NCBI RefSeq assembly: GCF_052115385.1
Contig: NZ_JBFRGP010000006.1
Coordinates: 1 to 64,000 of the forward strand
Origin: Dyella_D sp052115385
GTDB taxonomy: Bacteria > Pseudomonadota > Gammaproteobacteria > Xanthomonadales > Rhodanobacteraceae
DNA: 64,000 bases
Direction: 5' to 3'
Made by a program: the position numbers and the translations under genes. This document shows, in pieces, positions 1 to 8,600 of the stretch. Below the pieces are notes generated by a model. It did no database searches. It was not told where the DNA came from and was given only the letters and a program-made list of their open reading frames with translations. Within the stretch, counting starts at the first letter, position 1. Each line of letters starts with the position of its first letter.

Positions 1-187
1 GCGCGGGTCAGCGAATTCCATCAGGGCCAGCAGGCATAAGGCCTGCAACTACAGGCCGAATACATAACTGCAACCGTGTCCTGTTGCTTCATCACACAGC
101 CAAGGATCTTGCCAAACGGGAGGCGTCCATACATGACGTATGATCTGGCTTAGCCATGATCGACTCCAAGTCAGTTGGTGATGGTTA

Positions 188-283
188 GCGGGTCGTAGGA
201 GCGCCTAACTCCTGCGGCCCGCGCTTCTCACAGCATTGCTGCCATGGTTACCCGCGACGCGCCAAAAACACTACGCGGGTAAC
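188..283. other. Two adjacent hairpins
   Basis: The first stem pairs GCGGG (188-192) and AGGAG (197-201) with CTCCT (209-213) and CCCGC (218-222) across a symmetrical four-by-four internal loop. The second pairs GTTACCCGCG (247-256) with CGCGGGTAAC (274-283), with an A-rich loop. Neither is followed by a T run. They could be the end of an upstream transcript or a structured RNA; the function is unknown. Confidence 0.45.
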
Positions 284-354
284 AGCTACCAAAGTAGCAA
301 GACGACTCAGCCGCTGTCTTTAGGTGAAATCCGATATTGCGCCGCAAGTGAAAC

Positions 355-552
355 CCTTCTCCCTCCGGGAGCACGCGGGGAGCGCACAGGGATGTGCGCG
401 GCTCTCCTCGCTCATCAAAGCCGGGCACATCCCTGTGCCCTCTTCGCGTGGAGGAGCGAGGAAGGTGGCGGCAGCCGGATGAGGGTACGGCCGGAGTCAG
501 ACGCACCACTCCGCCCGTACCCTCACCCCAACCCCTCTCCCGGAGGGAGAGG
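355..552. repeat. 198-bp inverted-end repeat, copy 1
   Basis: The ends are near-perfect inverted repeats (CTTCTCCCTCCGGGAG at the left, its complement with one or two changes at the right). Inside, GCACAGGGATGTGC and GCACATCCCTGTGC form a second inverted pair, and the GAGGGTACGG and CCGTACCCTC blocks form a third, so the whole element can fold back on itself. A second copy of the same length lies at 18733-18930 and a remnant at 25922-25971. It encodes nothing and looks like a non-autonomous MITE-type element. It sits just downstream of the ribokinase gene. Confidence 0.8.
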
Positions 553-595
553 CTTCTGCATTGCCGTGATACTCAGCGCGCTGATCGCAGCGACG

Positions 596-1486
596 CTACC
601 TGTCGGCAAGCCACGCATCGAGTTCCGCACGCGTCGGCATGCCGCCCTGCGCGCCAAGACGCGTCACCGACAGTGCGGCGGCGGCGCAAGCCTTGCGCAC
701 CGCCTGCGGCAGTCCTTCGTGCAGGAATACGGCGAGCGCGCCGTTGAAGGTGTCGCCGGCGCCGGTGGTGTCGACCACGTCGACCGCAAAGCCGGGCTGG
801 TGCGCGGGTTCGCCGTCTTCGCGATACCAGGCGCCTTCGCCGCCGCGGGTCAGCACTACGGGGCTCGGCGCCTGGCGCATCAGCGCGCGGAAATCCTGGT
901 GGGCATCCGCGCCGAGCAGGATCGCCAGCTCGTGCTGGTTGGGGGTGACGTAGCGCGCGAGCTTCAACCATTCGACCGGCAATAGCTGCGCCGGCGCGGG
1001 ATTGAGGATGACCGGCACGCCGAGGCGATGGCCCAGGCGCAAGGTGGCTTCGACGCTTTCCAGCGGGATCTCCATCTGCACCAGCACGGCGTCGGCGCGG
1101 GCGATCGCGTCGCTGGCCGCTTCGATCTGCGCCGGCGTCACCCGTGCATTGGCCGCCGGCACCACGATGATTTCGTTCTCGCCGCCGGCCACGGTGATCG
1201 AGGCCGTGCCGCTGCCGCAGTCGTCGATGCGGCGCACGTGGTCTAGGGCGATGCCTTCGCGCGCGAGGCCGTCGTAAAGCTGCTGGCCGAAGGCGTCGTT
1301 GCCCAATGCGCCGACCAAGGTGACCTCGGCGCCCAGCCGCGCGGCGGCCACCGCCTGGTTGGCGCCCTTGCCGCCGGGGACGATGAGGAAGCGTTCGCCC
1401 AGCACGGTCTCGCCCGGCCCGGCGAAGCGCGCGGCCAGCGTGACCAGGTCCATATTGATGCTGCCGACCACGACGACGCGCGCCAT
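596..1486 (-). CDS. rbsK: Ribokinase, PfkB family
   Basis: The 296-residue product phosphorylates D-ribose to ribose-5-phosphate with ATP in the cytoplasm. The full PfkB fold is present: substrate-side GGKGAN motif at residues 38-43, and the C-terminal DTTGAGD signature at 239-245, whose final Asp is the usual catalytic base. Length matches bacterial ribokinases (about 300-310). The ATG at 1486 is the natural start, since the glycine-rich VVGSINMD strand follows directly. No rbs transporter or repressor genes adjoin it, so it is a stand-alone copy, and another pentose or nucleoside substrate cannot be excluded from sequence. A dispersed repeat lies 43 bp past its stop. Confidence 0.92.
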   Translation of the reverse strand: MARVVVVGSINMDLVTLAARFAGPGETVLGERFLIVPGGKGANQAVAAARLGAEVTLVGALGNDAFGQQLYDGLAREGIALDHVRRIDDCGSGTASITVAGGENEIIVVPAANARVTPAQIEAASDAIARADAVLVQMEIPLESVEATLRLGHRLGVPVILNPAPAQLLPVEWLKLARYVTPNQHELAILLGADAHQDFRALMRQAPSPVVLTRGGEGAWYREDGEPAHQPGFAVDVVDTTGAGDTFNGALAVFLHEGLPQAVRKACAAAALSVTRLGAQGGMPTRAELDAWLADR

Positions 1487-1558
1487 ACCTGCTCCGGAAC
1501 TCGGTGGGGGAAATCGCCGCCGAGCATACGGGATGGCGCGCGCCGCGGTGGAATCCGC

Positions 1559-1993
1559 TCAGTGGCTTGCGTCAGGCATCGGCTTGGAGGGTTCGGGCGT
1601 GCCCTGCTTTTCCTGGCGCTTCTCGATCGCGCGTTCCTTCAGCGCGAGATAGCGCTGGCGCTGGCTGTCGCTCAGCACGGACTGAAGCTGGCGGTCGCCG
1701 TCTTCCATGATGGCGCGCGCCTGGTCGCGGCGGTCCGGCCCTTTCGCGCCGCCACTGCGCAGCGCCTGCATCTTCTGCTGCTGGGTCTGCAGGATGGTGG
1801 CGACCTGGGCCTGCTGCTGGGCATTGAGATCGAGGTGCTTGGCCAGCTTCTGCGCGCGTTCCTGCGGGTCCGGCGGGCGGCGCTGGCCGTGCATGGCCTG
1901 GCCGTCGGGCGGCGGCGTGCCGTTGTTGTCCTGGGCGTGGGCGCCGAAGGCGGCGGCCAGGGTGAGAGCGATCAGGCACAAGCGGGTCTTCAC
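1559..1993 (-). CDS. LTXXQ/Spy-like periplasmic protein
   Basis: This 144-residue protein has a cleavable signal peptide (residues 1-20, ending AHA). The mature part is charged, Gln/Arg-rich and predicted helical, with two repeats resembling the LTXXQ motif (LNAQQQAQV near residue 55 and LSDSQRQRYLAL near 108). That places it near the Spy/CpxP group of periplasmic stress chaperones, although homology is weak at this length. The start is a GTG at 1993 with GGAG eight bases upstream. The 72-bp gap to ribokinase on the same strand suggests they may share a transcript, but there is no obvious functional link. Confidence 0.75.
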   Translation of the reverse strand: MKTRLCLIALTLAAAFGAHAQDNNGTPPPDGQAMHGQRRPPDPQERAQKLAKHLDLNAQQQAQVATILQTQQQKMQALRSGGAKGPDRRDQARAIMEDGDRQLQSVLSDSQRQRYLALKERAIEKRQEKQGTPEPSKPMPDASH

Positions 1994-2109
1994 GGGCGCA
2001 GCTCCGGGTGGATTGCGCCAGGGAACGGCCCCCGGGGCGCAGGCGTTGACTTGAAAGGTGCGGGCCGGGCCCGAACATCGCTGTGCATTGCTGCCCGAGG
2101 AATCCCCCC

Positions 2110-2808
2110 ATGATCGAACTCCACTACTGGCCCACGCCGAACGGCCACAAGATCACCCTCTTCCTGGAAGAGACCGGCCTGCCCTATGCGATCAAGCCGG
2201 TGAACATCGGCAAGGGCGACCAGTTCAAGCCGGACTTCCTCGCCATCGCGCCCAACAACCGCATGCCGGCGATCGTCGATACGGCACCGGTCGATGGCGG
2301 CAAGCTGCTGAGCATTTTCGAGTCCGGCGCGATCCTCCAATACCTGGCGGAGAAGACCGGCCGCTTCCTGCCCGCCGACACGCGCGAGCGCTACAAGGTG
2401 CTGCAATGGCTGTTCTGGCAGGTCGGCGGGCTGGGGCCGATGCTGGGGCAGAACCACCATTTCAATCGCTATGCGGCGGAGAAGATCCCCTACGCGATCG
2501 ACCGCTACGTCAACGAGACGCGCCGCCTGTACGGCGTGCTCGACAAGCAGCTCGACGGCCGCGCGTTTATCGCGGGCAAGGACTACAGCATCGCCGACAT
2601 GGCCTGCTATCCGTGGATCGTCTCGCACGAGGCGCAGGGCATGTCGCTGGAGGATTTCCCGCATTTGAAGGCCTGGTTCCAGGCCATCGCCGAGCGCCCG
2701 GCCACCCGGAAAGCCTATGAAATAGGCGATTCCATCAAGGGCCGCTTCGACCTGACCCAGGACGAAGACGCGCGCAAGCTGCTGTTCGGCCAAGGCGCAA
2801 AACGCTGA
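2110..2808 (+). CDS. yfcG: YfcG/YghU-type glutathione S-transferase
   Basis: The 232-residue cytoplasmic protein matches E. coli YfcG closely along its length. It has the thioredoxin-fold N-terminus with the TPNGHKITLF motif (residues 8-17), the ESGAILQYLAEK glutathione gamma-Glu-binding segment (near 72-83) and the all-helical C-terminal domain with WLFWQVGGLGPMLGQNHHF. Nu-class GSTs of this type show disulfide-bond reductase activity with glutathione. The start at 2110 is preferred over an in-frame upstream codon at 2083 because family proteins begin at this MIxLxxxPTPNGHK position. A terminator follows at 2816. Confidence 0.92.
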   Translation: MIELHYWPTPNGHKITLFLEETGLPYAIKPVNIGKGDQFKPDFLAIAPNNRMPAIVDTAPVDGGKLLSIFESGAILQYLAEKTGRFLPADTRERYKVLQWLFWQVGGLGPMLGQNHHFNRYAAEKIPYAIDRYVNETRRLYGVLDKQLDGRAFIAGKDYSIADMACYPWIVSHEAQGMSLEDFPHLKAWFQAIAERPATRKAYEIGDSIKGRFDLTQDEDARKLLFGQGAKR

Positions 2809-2815
2809 GGCACAG

Positions 2816-2846
2816 GCGTCGCATCCGAGCGGATGCGGCGCTTTTT
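2816..2846 (+). terminator. Rho-independent terminator after GST gene
   Basis: A GC-rich stem (GCGTCGCATCC, loop GAGC, GGATGCGGCGC, one G-T wobble) is followed by TTTTT eight bases after the GST stop codon. Confidence 0.85.
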
Positions 2847-2932
2847 CCTAGGAAAAGGCTGGCTTCGCGCAGCATGACGCGTTCTAATCCGCGCTTGTTC
2901 TTGCGCCCCAGTTGCAGTCCAAGGAAGTACCC

Positions 2933-5197
2933 ATGCGCGCTCTTCTGTTCGCCGCCCTGACGATGGTGACCCTGCCGACCATGGCCGAAAAGCTCACCAT
3001 CGAACGCATCTTCGACGGCGGCAGCCTCGCCGGCCCCGCCCCGCGCGGCCTGCAGATTTCGCCGGACGGCAGCCGCATCACCTTCCTGCGCGCGCGGCCG
3101 GACGACCAGTTCCAGCTCGACCTGTGGGAATACCGGCCCAAGGACAACAGCACGCGCATGCTGGTCGATTCGCGCAAGCTGGAGCCGCAGGGCGAGCAGC
3201 TGTCGGATGCGGAGAAGGCCCGCCGCGAGCGCGCCCGCACCGCCGGGCTGCGCGGCATCCTCAGTTATCAGTGGTCGCCGGACGGCAAGCAGCTGCTGTT
3301 CCCGATCGGCGGCAAGCTTTACCTGTACGACCTGGCCGCGACGAAGCCGGCGCCGCGCGCGCTGGATACCGGTGGCGATGCGATCGATCCGAAGATCTCG
3401 CCCAAGGGCCGCTACGTTTCCTATGTGCGCGACCAGAACCTGTGGGCGATCGACCTGGAAAGCGGCGATGCGCGCCAGCTCACCCGCGACGGCGGCGGCA
3501 CCGTGCACAACGGCGAGGCCGAGTTCGTCGCGCAGGAAGAAATGGGCCGCAGCAGCGGCTACTGGTGGGCGCCGGACGACAGCGCGATCGCCTTCGAGCG
3601 CTACGACGAGGCCAAGGTGCCGGTGGTCAAGCGCACCGAGGTGTATGCCGACCGCACCGACGTGATCGAACAGCGCTATCCGGCTGCGGGCGACCCCAAT
3701 GTCGCGGTGAAGCTGGGCCTGGTCGCACCGGCCGGCGGCGCGCCGCGCTGGGTCGACCTGGGCAAGGACGCGGACATCTACCTGGTGCGTGTGAACTGGC
3801 TGCCGGACGGCAAGCACCTCAGTTACCAGCGCATGCCGCGCAGCCAGCAGAAGCTGGAGCTGCGCCTGGTCGACGCCAAGACGCTGGCGCAGCGCAGCCT
3901 GCTGACCGATACCAGCGATACCTGGATCAACCTCAACGACGACCTGCGCTTCCTCAAGGACGGCAAGAGCTTCCTGTGGGGCAGCGAGCGCAGCGGCTTT
4001 CATCATCTGTATCTGTACGGGATCGACGGCAAGCTGAAGCACCCGGTGAGCCAGGGCGACTGGCAGATCGATGGCGTGCTGGCGGTGGACGAGCATGCCG
4101 GCACGGTCTACGTCGGCTCCAACCGCGACTTCGTGCCGGACCACCAGATCTATGCGCTGAAGCTCGACGGTAGCAGCGCCGATGCGCCGGTGCGCATCAG
4201 CAAGGGCGACGGCAGCCACGTCGCCGAGTTCGCGCCCAATGCCGCGTTCTACCTGGACACCTATTCCAGCGCCGACACGCCGCCGCAGGTGAGCGTGCAC
4301 AAGCCGGACGGCAGCTTCCTGAGCTGGATCGAACAGAACAAGCTCGATGAGAAGCATCCGTTCTGGCCCTACCGCGCCAGCCTGATCAAGCCGGAATTCG
4401 GCACGCTGAAAAGCGCCGACGGCCAGACCCTGTACTACCGCCTGTACAAGCCGGCCGGGTTCGATCCGAGCAAGAAGTACCCGGTGTTCGACACCTACTA
4501 CGGCGGCCCGCACGCCCAGCTGGTGGCCAACGGCTGGGGCGACTACTTCAACCAGTACATGGCCAACCAGGGCTATGTGGTGTTCACCCTGGACAACCGC
4601 GGCATGGCCCGGCGCGGGCGCAAGTTCGAAGACCCGATCTACCGGCAGCTCGGCGCCGCCGAAGTGGACGACCAGCTGGCCGGCATCGACTGGCTGAAGG
4701 CGCAGCCGTGGGTGGATGGACGCCGCATCGGTGTGTTCGGCTGGAGCTACGGCGGCTACATGACCACCATGCTGCTGTCCAAGGCCTCGAAGGAGATCGC
4801 CGGCGGCGTGGCGGTGGCACCGGTTACCGATTGGCGCCTGTACGACACCTTCTATACCGAGCGCTACCTCGGCCGTCCGCAGGACAACGAAGCCGGCTAC
4901 ACGCGCAGCAGCCCGTTCGCCTGGCTCGACGGCCTGACCAGCAAGCTGTACCTGGTGCACGGCATGGCCGACGACAACGTGCTCTTCGTCAATTCGACCA
5001 AGCTGATGGCCGAGCTGCAGAAGCGCGGCACGCAATTCCAGTTCATGGCGTATCCCGGCGCCAAGCACGGCTTGAACCTGCCGGGGCAGCGCAGCCATGT
5101 GTTCCATTTGATCGCGAACTTCTTCGACCGCGAGATCAAGGGTGCCGCCGCACCCGCGGCGCAGAAGCCGGCGGCCGCGGCGTCGGTCGCGCCCTGA
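2933..5197 (+). CDS. Dipeptidyl peptidase IV, S9B family, exported
   Basis: The 754-residue secreted serine peptidase is expected to release Xaa-Pro (or Xaa-Ala) dipeptides from peptide N-termini. A signal peptide (MRALLFAALT...PTMA) is followed by a beta-propeller DPP IV N-terminal domain carrying the paired glutamates in the AQEEMG segment that bind the substrate amino terminus. The C-terminal alpha/beta-hydrolase has GWSYGGY (nucleophile Ser605), GMADDNV (Asp680) and PGAKHGL (His712). All three catalytic residues and the EE motif are present, so it should be active. The start at 2933 gives an immediate signal peptide, with AAGGAAG upstream. It is a single-gene unit between two terminators and probably functions in periplasmic or extracellular peptide utilisation. 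Confidence 0.94.
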   Translation: MRALLFAALTMVTLPTMAEKLTIERIFDGGSLAGPAPRGLQISPDGSRITFLRARPDDQFQLDLWEYRPKDNSTRMLVDSRKLEPQGEQLSDAEKARRERARTAGLRGILSYQWSPDGKQLLFPIGGKLYLYDLAATKPAPRALDTGGDAIDPKISPKGRYVSYVRDQNLWAIDLESGDARQLTRDGGGTVHNGEAEFVAQEEMGRSSGYWWAPDDSAIAFERYDEAKVPVVKRTEVYADRTDVIEQRYPAAGDPNVAVKLGLVAPAGGAPRWVDLGKDADIYLVRVNWLPDGKHLSYQRMPRSQQKLELRLVDAKTLAQRSLLTDTSDTWINLNDDLRFLKDGKSFLWGSERSGFHHLYLYGIDGKLKHPVSQGDWQIDGVLAVDEHAGTVYVGSNRDFVPDHQIYALKLDGSSADAPVRISKGDGSHVAEFAPNAAFYLDTYSSADTPPQVSVHKPDGSFLSWIEQNKLDEKHPFWPYRASLIKPEFGTLKSADGQTLYYRLYKPAGFDPSKKYPVFDTYYGGPHAQLVANGWGDYFNQYMANQGYVVFTLDNRGMARRGRKFEDPIYRQLGAAEVDDQLAGIDWLKAQPWVDGRRIGVFGWSYGGYMTTMLLSKASKEIAGGVAVAPVTDWRLYDTFYTERYLGRPQDNEAGYTRSSPFAWLDGLTSKLYLVHGMADDNVLFVNSTKLMAELQKRGTQFQFMAYPGAKHGLNLPGQRSHVFHLIANFFDREIKGAAAPAAQKPAAAASVAP

Positions 5198-5210
5198 TCC
5201 AATAAAAAGA

Positions 5211-5236
5211 AAAGCCCGCCGATCGGCGGGCTTTTT
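5211..5236. terminator. Bidirectional terminator
   Basis: A perfect palindrome, AAAGCCCGCCGAT followed by CGGCGGGCTTTTT, sits between the convergent DPP IV gene and the small secreted-protein gene. It carries A and T runs on both sides, so it should terminate transcription from both. Confidence 0.9.
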
Positions 5237-5257
5237 CATTTCAGGGTTGTGCGGGCC

Positions 5258-5668
5258 TTACTTGCTGATGCTGGGGCCGCGAATCGGCGCGGCACGCACC
5301 TTGCCGTCCACTTCCACATTGATCACTCCGGGCTGCGCGCGGAAGCGCACCATGCCCTCTTCCGCCGACATGCCTTCCGGCAGCTGCACCACGATGGCCG
5401 GCGCCCAGCCGAGATCGCGCACGTAAGTGGCACCGGCTGCGTCGCAGGCGACACGCATGGTTTCGAGCGGCGTGCCCTCGCGGAAGCTAACGATCAGCTG
5501 CACGCGCGTGGCGGCGTGGGGCTCGGTGGGGGCGGTGGTGTCGGTATCGGTGTCGGCCATGACGATGGATCTCCCTGGCAGGTTGGCGGCGCAGGCGGCG
5601 CTGCCTGCGCCCAGCAGTATCAAGCTTGCAAAGTACAGCTTGCGGCGGTCCTGCATGGCGTCATCCAT
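5258..5668 (-). CDS. Small exported protein resembling a subtilase propeptide (I9-like)
   Basis: The 136-residue product has a basic N-terminus, a hydrophobic segment (about residues 10-25) and a Cys at the end of the segment that is only a weak lipobox. After a Thr/Asp-rich linker, residues about 55-125 read as a compact alpha/beta unit: VQLIVSFREGTP, a helix, QLPEGMSAEEGMVRFRAQPGV and NVEVDGKV. That pattern resembles the prodomains/I9 inhibitors of subtilisin-like proteases, yet no protease follows. The assignment is by eye and tentative. The ATG at 5668 follows an in-frame GTG at 5671; neither has a good ribosome-binding site, and the ATG at 5656 is also possible. It may chaperone or inhibit a protease encoded elsewhere. 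Confidence 0.65.
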   Translation of the reverse strand: MDDAMQDRRKLYFASLILLGAGSAACAANLPGRSIVMADTDTDTTAPTEPHAATRVQLIVSFREGTPLETMRVACDAAGATYVRDLGWAPAIVVQLPEGMSAEEGMVRFRAQPGVINVEVDGKVRAAPIRGPSISK

Positions 5669-5695
5669 CACGCAATGAAGACGGCCGCGCCGCCG

Positions 5696-6313
5696 TCACT
5701 GTGCGTGGCCGCCTACGCCCGAATCGCCCTGTTCCAGCGGCGGCGCCGTGCCGGCCACGGCCAGCAGGGCCTGCGCGTAGCCGTCCTCGATGCTGACGGT
5801 GGACACCTCGTCCCACGAGAAGAACGAGGCCTCGCGCAGCCATTCGGCGTCGGGGCTGATCTCCTGCATGTAGAAGCCGTCGTCCTCGAAGGAGATCAGC
5901 TTGCCGATGTAGCAGACCTCGGCCTCGTCCTCGCTGTCGACGTGCACGCCGATCACCGGCGCCTGCTTGGCGGCGGCTTGCACCACTTCGCGGATGTCGT
6001 CCAGCGGGAAGCCGCGCGGGGGGCGCGGCAGCAGCTGCTTCATGGCCAGGGCTTTCTCCATGAAGGGCGCGTGTTTGTCAGGCGCCTCCAGTTCGGAGAT
6101 ATCGCGGTGCCGCATGATGTACATGCCGTCGTAGGTGACGCTGTCACCCACCACCCAGAGCAGGAAGAATTCGCGGCCGACTCCGCCCACATAGCCGCAG
6201 AAGCTGCCGTGTTCGAGTTCGCCGCGCCATAGACGGATCAGCTGTTGCTGCTGCTGCGCTTCGCGCAGCTGAGCGCGCTGGCCCGTCGTCTTAAGTTCGA
6301 TCACCTTTCCCAT
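5696..6313 (-). CDS. Conserved hypothetical protein
   Basis: The 205-residue product is soluble and acidic, without a signal peptide or membrane segment, so it is presumably cytoplasmic. It starts with a short Gln-rich stretch (residues 18-26) followed by mixed alpha/beta sequence with many aromatic residues, for example GREFFLLWVVGD and YDGMYIMRH. This pattern suggests a small beta-barrel plus a C-terminal half, which I cannot assign to a named family. It is just downstream of hslU on the same strand (38-bp gap), so it may be transcribed with hslVU. No catalytic motif is evident. Confidence 0.75.
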   Translation of the reverse strand: MGKVIELKTTGQRAQLREAQQQQQLIRLWRGELEHGSFCGYVGGVGREFFLLWVVGDSVTYDGMYIMRHRDISELEAPDKHAPFMEKALAMKQLLPRPPRGFPLDDIREVVQAAAKQAPVIGVHVDSEDEAEVCYIGKLISFEDDGFYMQEISPDAEWLREASFFSWDEVSTVSIEDGYAQALLAVAGTAPPLEQGDSGVGGHAQ

Positions 6314-6351
6314 ACACCACGAATTTTATCAGCGGGGGTCTTTCCCCATGT

Positions 6352-7692
6352 TTACAGGATGTAACGGCTCAGGTCCTCGTCCTTGACCAGGCTCGCCAGA
6401 TTTTTATCGACATATTCGGCGTCAATCAGATACTTTTCGCCGGATTTGTCAGCAGCTTCGAAGGAGATTTTTTCCAGAAGCCGCTCCATCACGGTGTGCA
6501 GGCGGCGGGCGCCGATGTTTTCGGTGCGTTCGTTCACCTGGAAAGCGACCTCGGCCAGGCGGTTCACCCCCGACTCCGTGAATTCGATCGTCACGCCCTC
6601 GGTGCCCAGCAGGGCGACGTATTGCTTGGTCAGCGCGTTATGCGGTTCGCGCAGGATGCGCTGGAAGTCGTCGACCGACAGTGCGGACAGTTCCACCCGG
6701 ATCGGCAGGCGGCCCTGCAGCTCCGGGATCAGGTCCGAGGGCTTGGCCAGCGAGAACGCGCCCGAGGCGATGAACAGCATGTGGTCGGTCTTGATCGGGC
6801 CGTACTTGGTCGACACGGTGGAACCTTCCACCAGCGGCAGCAGGTCGCGCTGCACGCCTTCGCGGCTGACGCCGGCGCCGCCCCATTCGGAGCGCTGGGC
6901 GATCTTGTCGATCTCGTCGATGAAGACGATGCCGTTCTGCTCGGCGACGTAGACCGCCTGTGCGCGGACCTCGTCGTCGTTGAGCAGCTTGCCGGCTTCC
7001 TCGTCGATCAGCAGCGGGCGGGCGACCTTGATCGCCAGCTTGCGCTTCTGCGACTTGGCGCCGCCGATGTTCTGGAACATCTGGCGCAGCTGCTGGCCCA
7101 TTTCCTCCATGCCGGGCGGCGACATGATCTCCACGCCGACGTTCATGGCGAAATCCAGCTCGATCTCGCGCTCGTCCAGCGCGCCTTCGCGTAGCTGCTT
7201 GCGCAGCTTCTGGCGGGTGTCGTTCTCGAGCGCGGGCGCCTGCTCCTGGTCGTGGCTCCAGTCGGTCGGCGACTGGCGGCGCGGCAGCAGGGCGTCGAGG
7301 ATGCGGTCTTCGGCGCGGTCTTCCGCCTGTGAGCGCACACGCTTGACCGCCTGCTCGCGGGTGAGCTTGTAGGACACGTCGGCCAGGTCGCGGACGATCG
7401 ACTCCACGTCCTTGCCCACATAGCCCACCTCGGTGAACTTGGTCGCTTCGACCTTCACGAACGGCGCATTGGCCAGCGAGGCCAGGCGGCGCGCGATCTC
7501 GGTCTTGCCGACGCCGGTGGGGCCGATCATCAGGATGTTCTTCGGCGTCACTTCGTCGCGCAGGTTCGGGTCCAGCTGCATGCGGCGCCAGCGGTTGCGC
7601 AGCGCGATCGCCACGGCGCGCTTGGCGTCGTGCTGGCCGATGATATAGCGGTCGAGTTCGTTGACGATTTCGCGGGGAGTGAGTTCGGACAT
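6352..7692 (-). CDS. hslU: ATP-dependent protease ATPase subunit HslU
   Basis: HslU is the hexameric AAA+ unfoldase that feeds substrates into the HslV peptidase (ClpYQ) in the cytoplasm. The 446 residues carry Walker A GPTGVGKT at 57-64, Walker B in FIDEIDKIA, a sensor region and the extreme C-terminal DLSRYIL. That C-terminal tail inserts between HslV subunits to activate them. The variable I domain lies between about residues 110 and 240 and is of normal length. The gene follows hslV on the same strand with a 52-bp gap, the usual hslVU order. Heat-shock control is expected from the family, but I see no clear sigma-32 promoter. Confidence 0.97.
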   Translation of the reverse strand: MSELTPREIVNELDRYIIGQHDAKRAVAIALRNRWRRMQLDPNLRDEVTPKNILMIGPTGVGKTEIARRLASLANAPFVKVEATKFTEVGYVGKDVESIVRDLADVSYKLTREQAVKRVRSQAEDRAEDRILDALLPRRQSPTDWSHDQEQAPALENDTRQKLRKQLREGALDEREIELDFAMNVGVEIMSPPGMEEMGQQLRQMFQNIGGAKSQKRKLAIKVARPLLIDEEAGKLLNDDEVRAQAVYVAEQNGIVFIDEIDKIAQRSEWGGAGVSREGVQRDLLPLVEGSTVSTKYGPIKTDHMLFIASGAFSLAKPSDLIPELQGRLPIRVELSALSVDDFQRILREPHNALTKQYVALLGTEGVTIEFTESGVNRLAEVAFQVNERTENIGARRLHTVMERLLEKISFEAADKSGEKYLIDAEYVDKNLASLVKDEDLSRYIL

Positions 7693-7744
7693 GGCTTAGG
7701 CTCGGGAATCGGGGGATCGGAAACGCGTAGCGGGGGCGCCGGCG

Positions 7745-8278
7745 TCAGAGCTCTTCGATCGTCGTGTTGTGATTGGTGTAGATGCAGATGTCGCCGGCGA
7801 TCTTCAGCGCCCGCTCGACGATCTGCCGCGCGTCCAGCTCGGTGCTCTCCATCAGCGCCAGCGCGGCGGACTGCGCATACGGGCCGCCGGAACCGATCGC
7901 GATCAGGCCGTGCTCGGGTTCGAGCACGTCGCCGTTGCCGGAGATCAGCAGCGAGGCGTCGCGGTCGGCCACGGCCAGCATCGCTTCCAGGCGACCCAGG
8001 CGGCGGTCGGTGCGCCATTCCTTGGCCATCTCCACCGCGCCCCGGGTGAGGTTGCCGCTGTGCTTGGCCAGCTTTTCCTCGAACAGCTCGAACAGGGTGA
8101 AGGCATCGGCGGTGGCGCCGGCGAAACCGGCCAGCACGTCGCCCTTGCCGAGGCGGCGGATCTTGCGCGCATTGGCCTTCATCACCGTATTGCCCAGGGT
8201 GACCTGGCCATCGCCGCCGATCACGACGCGGCCGTTGCGGCGGACGGAAATGATGGTGGTGGCGTGGAACGATTCCAT
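7745..8278 (-). CDS. hslV: ATP-dependent protease peptidase subunit HslV
   Basis: The 177-residue N-terminal-nucleophile threonine peptidase forms the dodecameric core of the HslUV protease. The segment FHATTIISVRRNG near the start gives the family's TT motif; processing before Thr7 would expose the catalytic threonine. GDGQVTLGNTVMK and the GSGGPYAQSAA loop are also conserved. The encoded N-terminus is a few residues longer than E. coli HslV (MTTIVS), as in other Xanthomonadales, so a processing step is inferred. It is first in a unit with hslU. About 530 bp of non-coding sequence lie upstream, shared with the divergent TonB-dependent receptor gene. Confidence 0.97.
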   Translation of the reverse strand: MESFHATTIISVRRNGRVVIGGDGQVTLGNTVMKANARKIRRLGKGDVLAGFAGATADAFTLFELFEEKLAKHSGNLTRGAVEMAKEWRTDRRLGRLEAMLAVADRDASLLISGNGDVLEPEHGLIAIGSGGPYAQSAALALMESTELDARQIVERALKIAGDICIYTNHNTTIEEL

Positions 8279-8504
8279 GGCGTGCTACCTGCGGATACGG
8301 ATCACAGGATGTGGGGAGAGCGCGGCCCAAACCCAAGCCCATGACCTTGGTCCATGCCGTCAGCCATGACCTCGGAACGCGGGAGGTTGCTGCCGCGCAG
8401 CATCCGGTTCTGCGACTTTTTGCGATTGACAGCAGCCTTCACACGCTTTTTACTGCGGAAGAGGGGTTCCGCCGCATGAACTTGTGGCGGGCGAGAGGGA
8501 GGAT

Positions 8505-8549
8505 GGTGTCTCACGGGGAAAACGGTCCCGCAGGACCGTGCGAGACACC
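8505..8549. other. Nested stem-loop upstream of receptor gene
   Basis: GGTGTCTC (8505-8512) pairs with GAGACACC (8542-8549). Inside it, ACGGTCC (8522-8528) pairs with GGACCGT (8533-8539) over a four-base loop. There is no T run, so it is not a simple terminator; it may be a leader structure or a protein-binding site. Confidence 0.5.
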
Positions 8550-8600
8550 TCAAATCGCCGCACCGAACCGGGCAGTCGTGCCGACATTTCTATCTGGCTA

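Larger units (their letters stand above)
1..595. other. Intergenic stretch with two hairpins and a repeat
   Basis: No credible coding region is seen before the end of the ribokinase gene at 596. Two stem-loops are visible at 188-222 and 247-283. A 198-bp dispersed repeat occupies 355-552. The remaining sequence is less GC-rich than the genes and shows no tRNA-like or other recognisable RNA fold. The left window edge may cut off the gene to which the hairpins belong. Confidence 0.5.

Noticed and set aside
236..985. Plus-strand frame spanning the repeat and the 3' part of rbsK
   Set aside because: It crosses the dispersed element and is antisense to a well-conserved ribokinase; it has no start signal.
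2735..5239. Long open frame antisense to the DPP IV gene
   Set aside because: High GC gives long antisense frames. The sense strand carries an intact peptidase with signal peptide and triad; the antisense translation is low-complexity His/Val/Ala-rich sequence.
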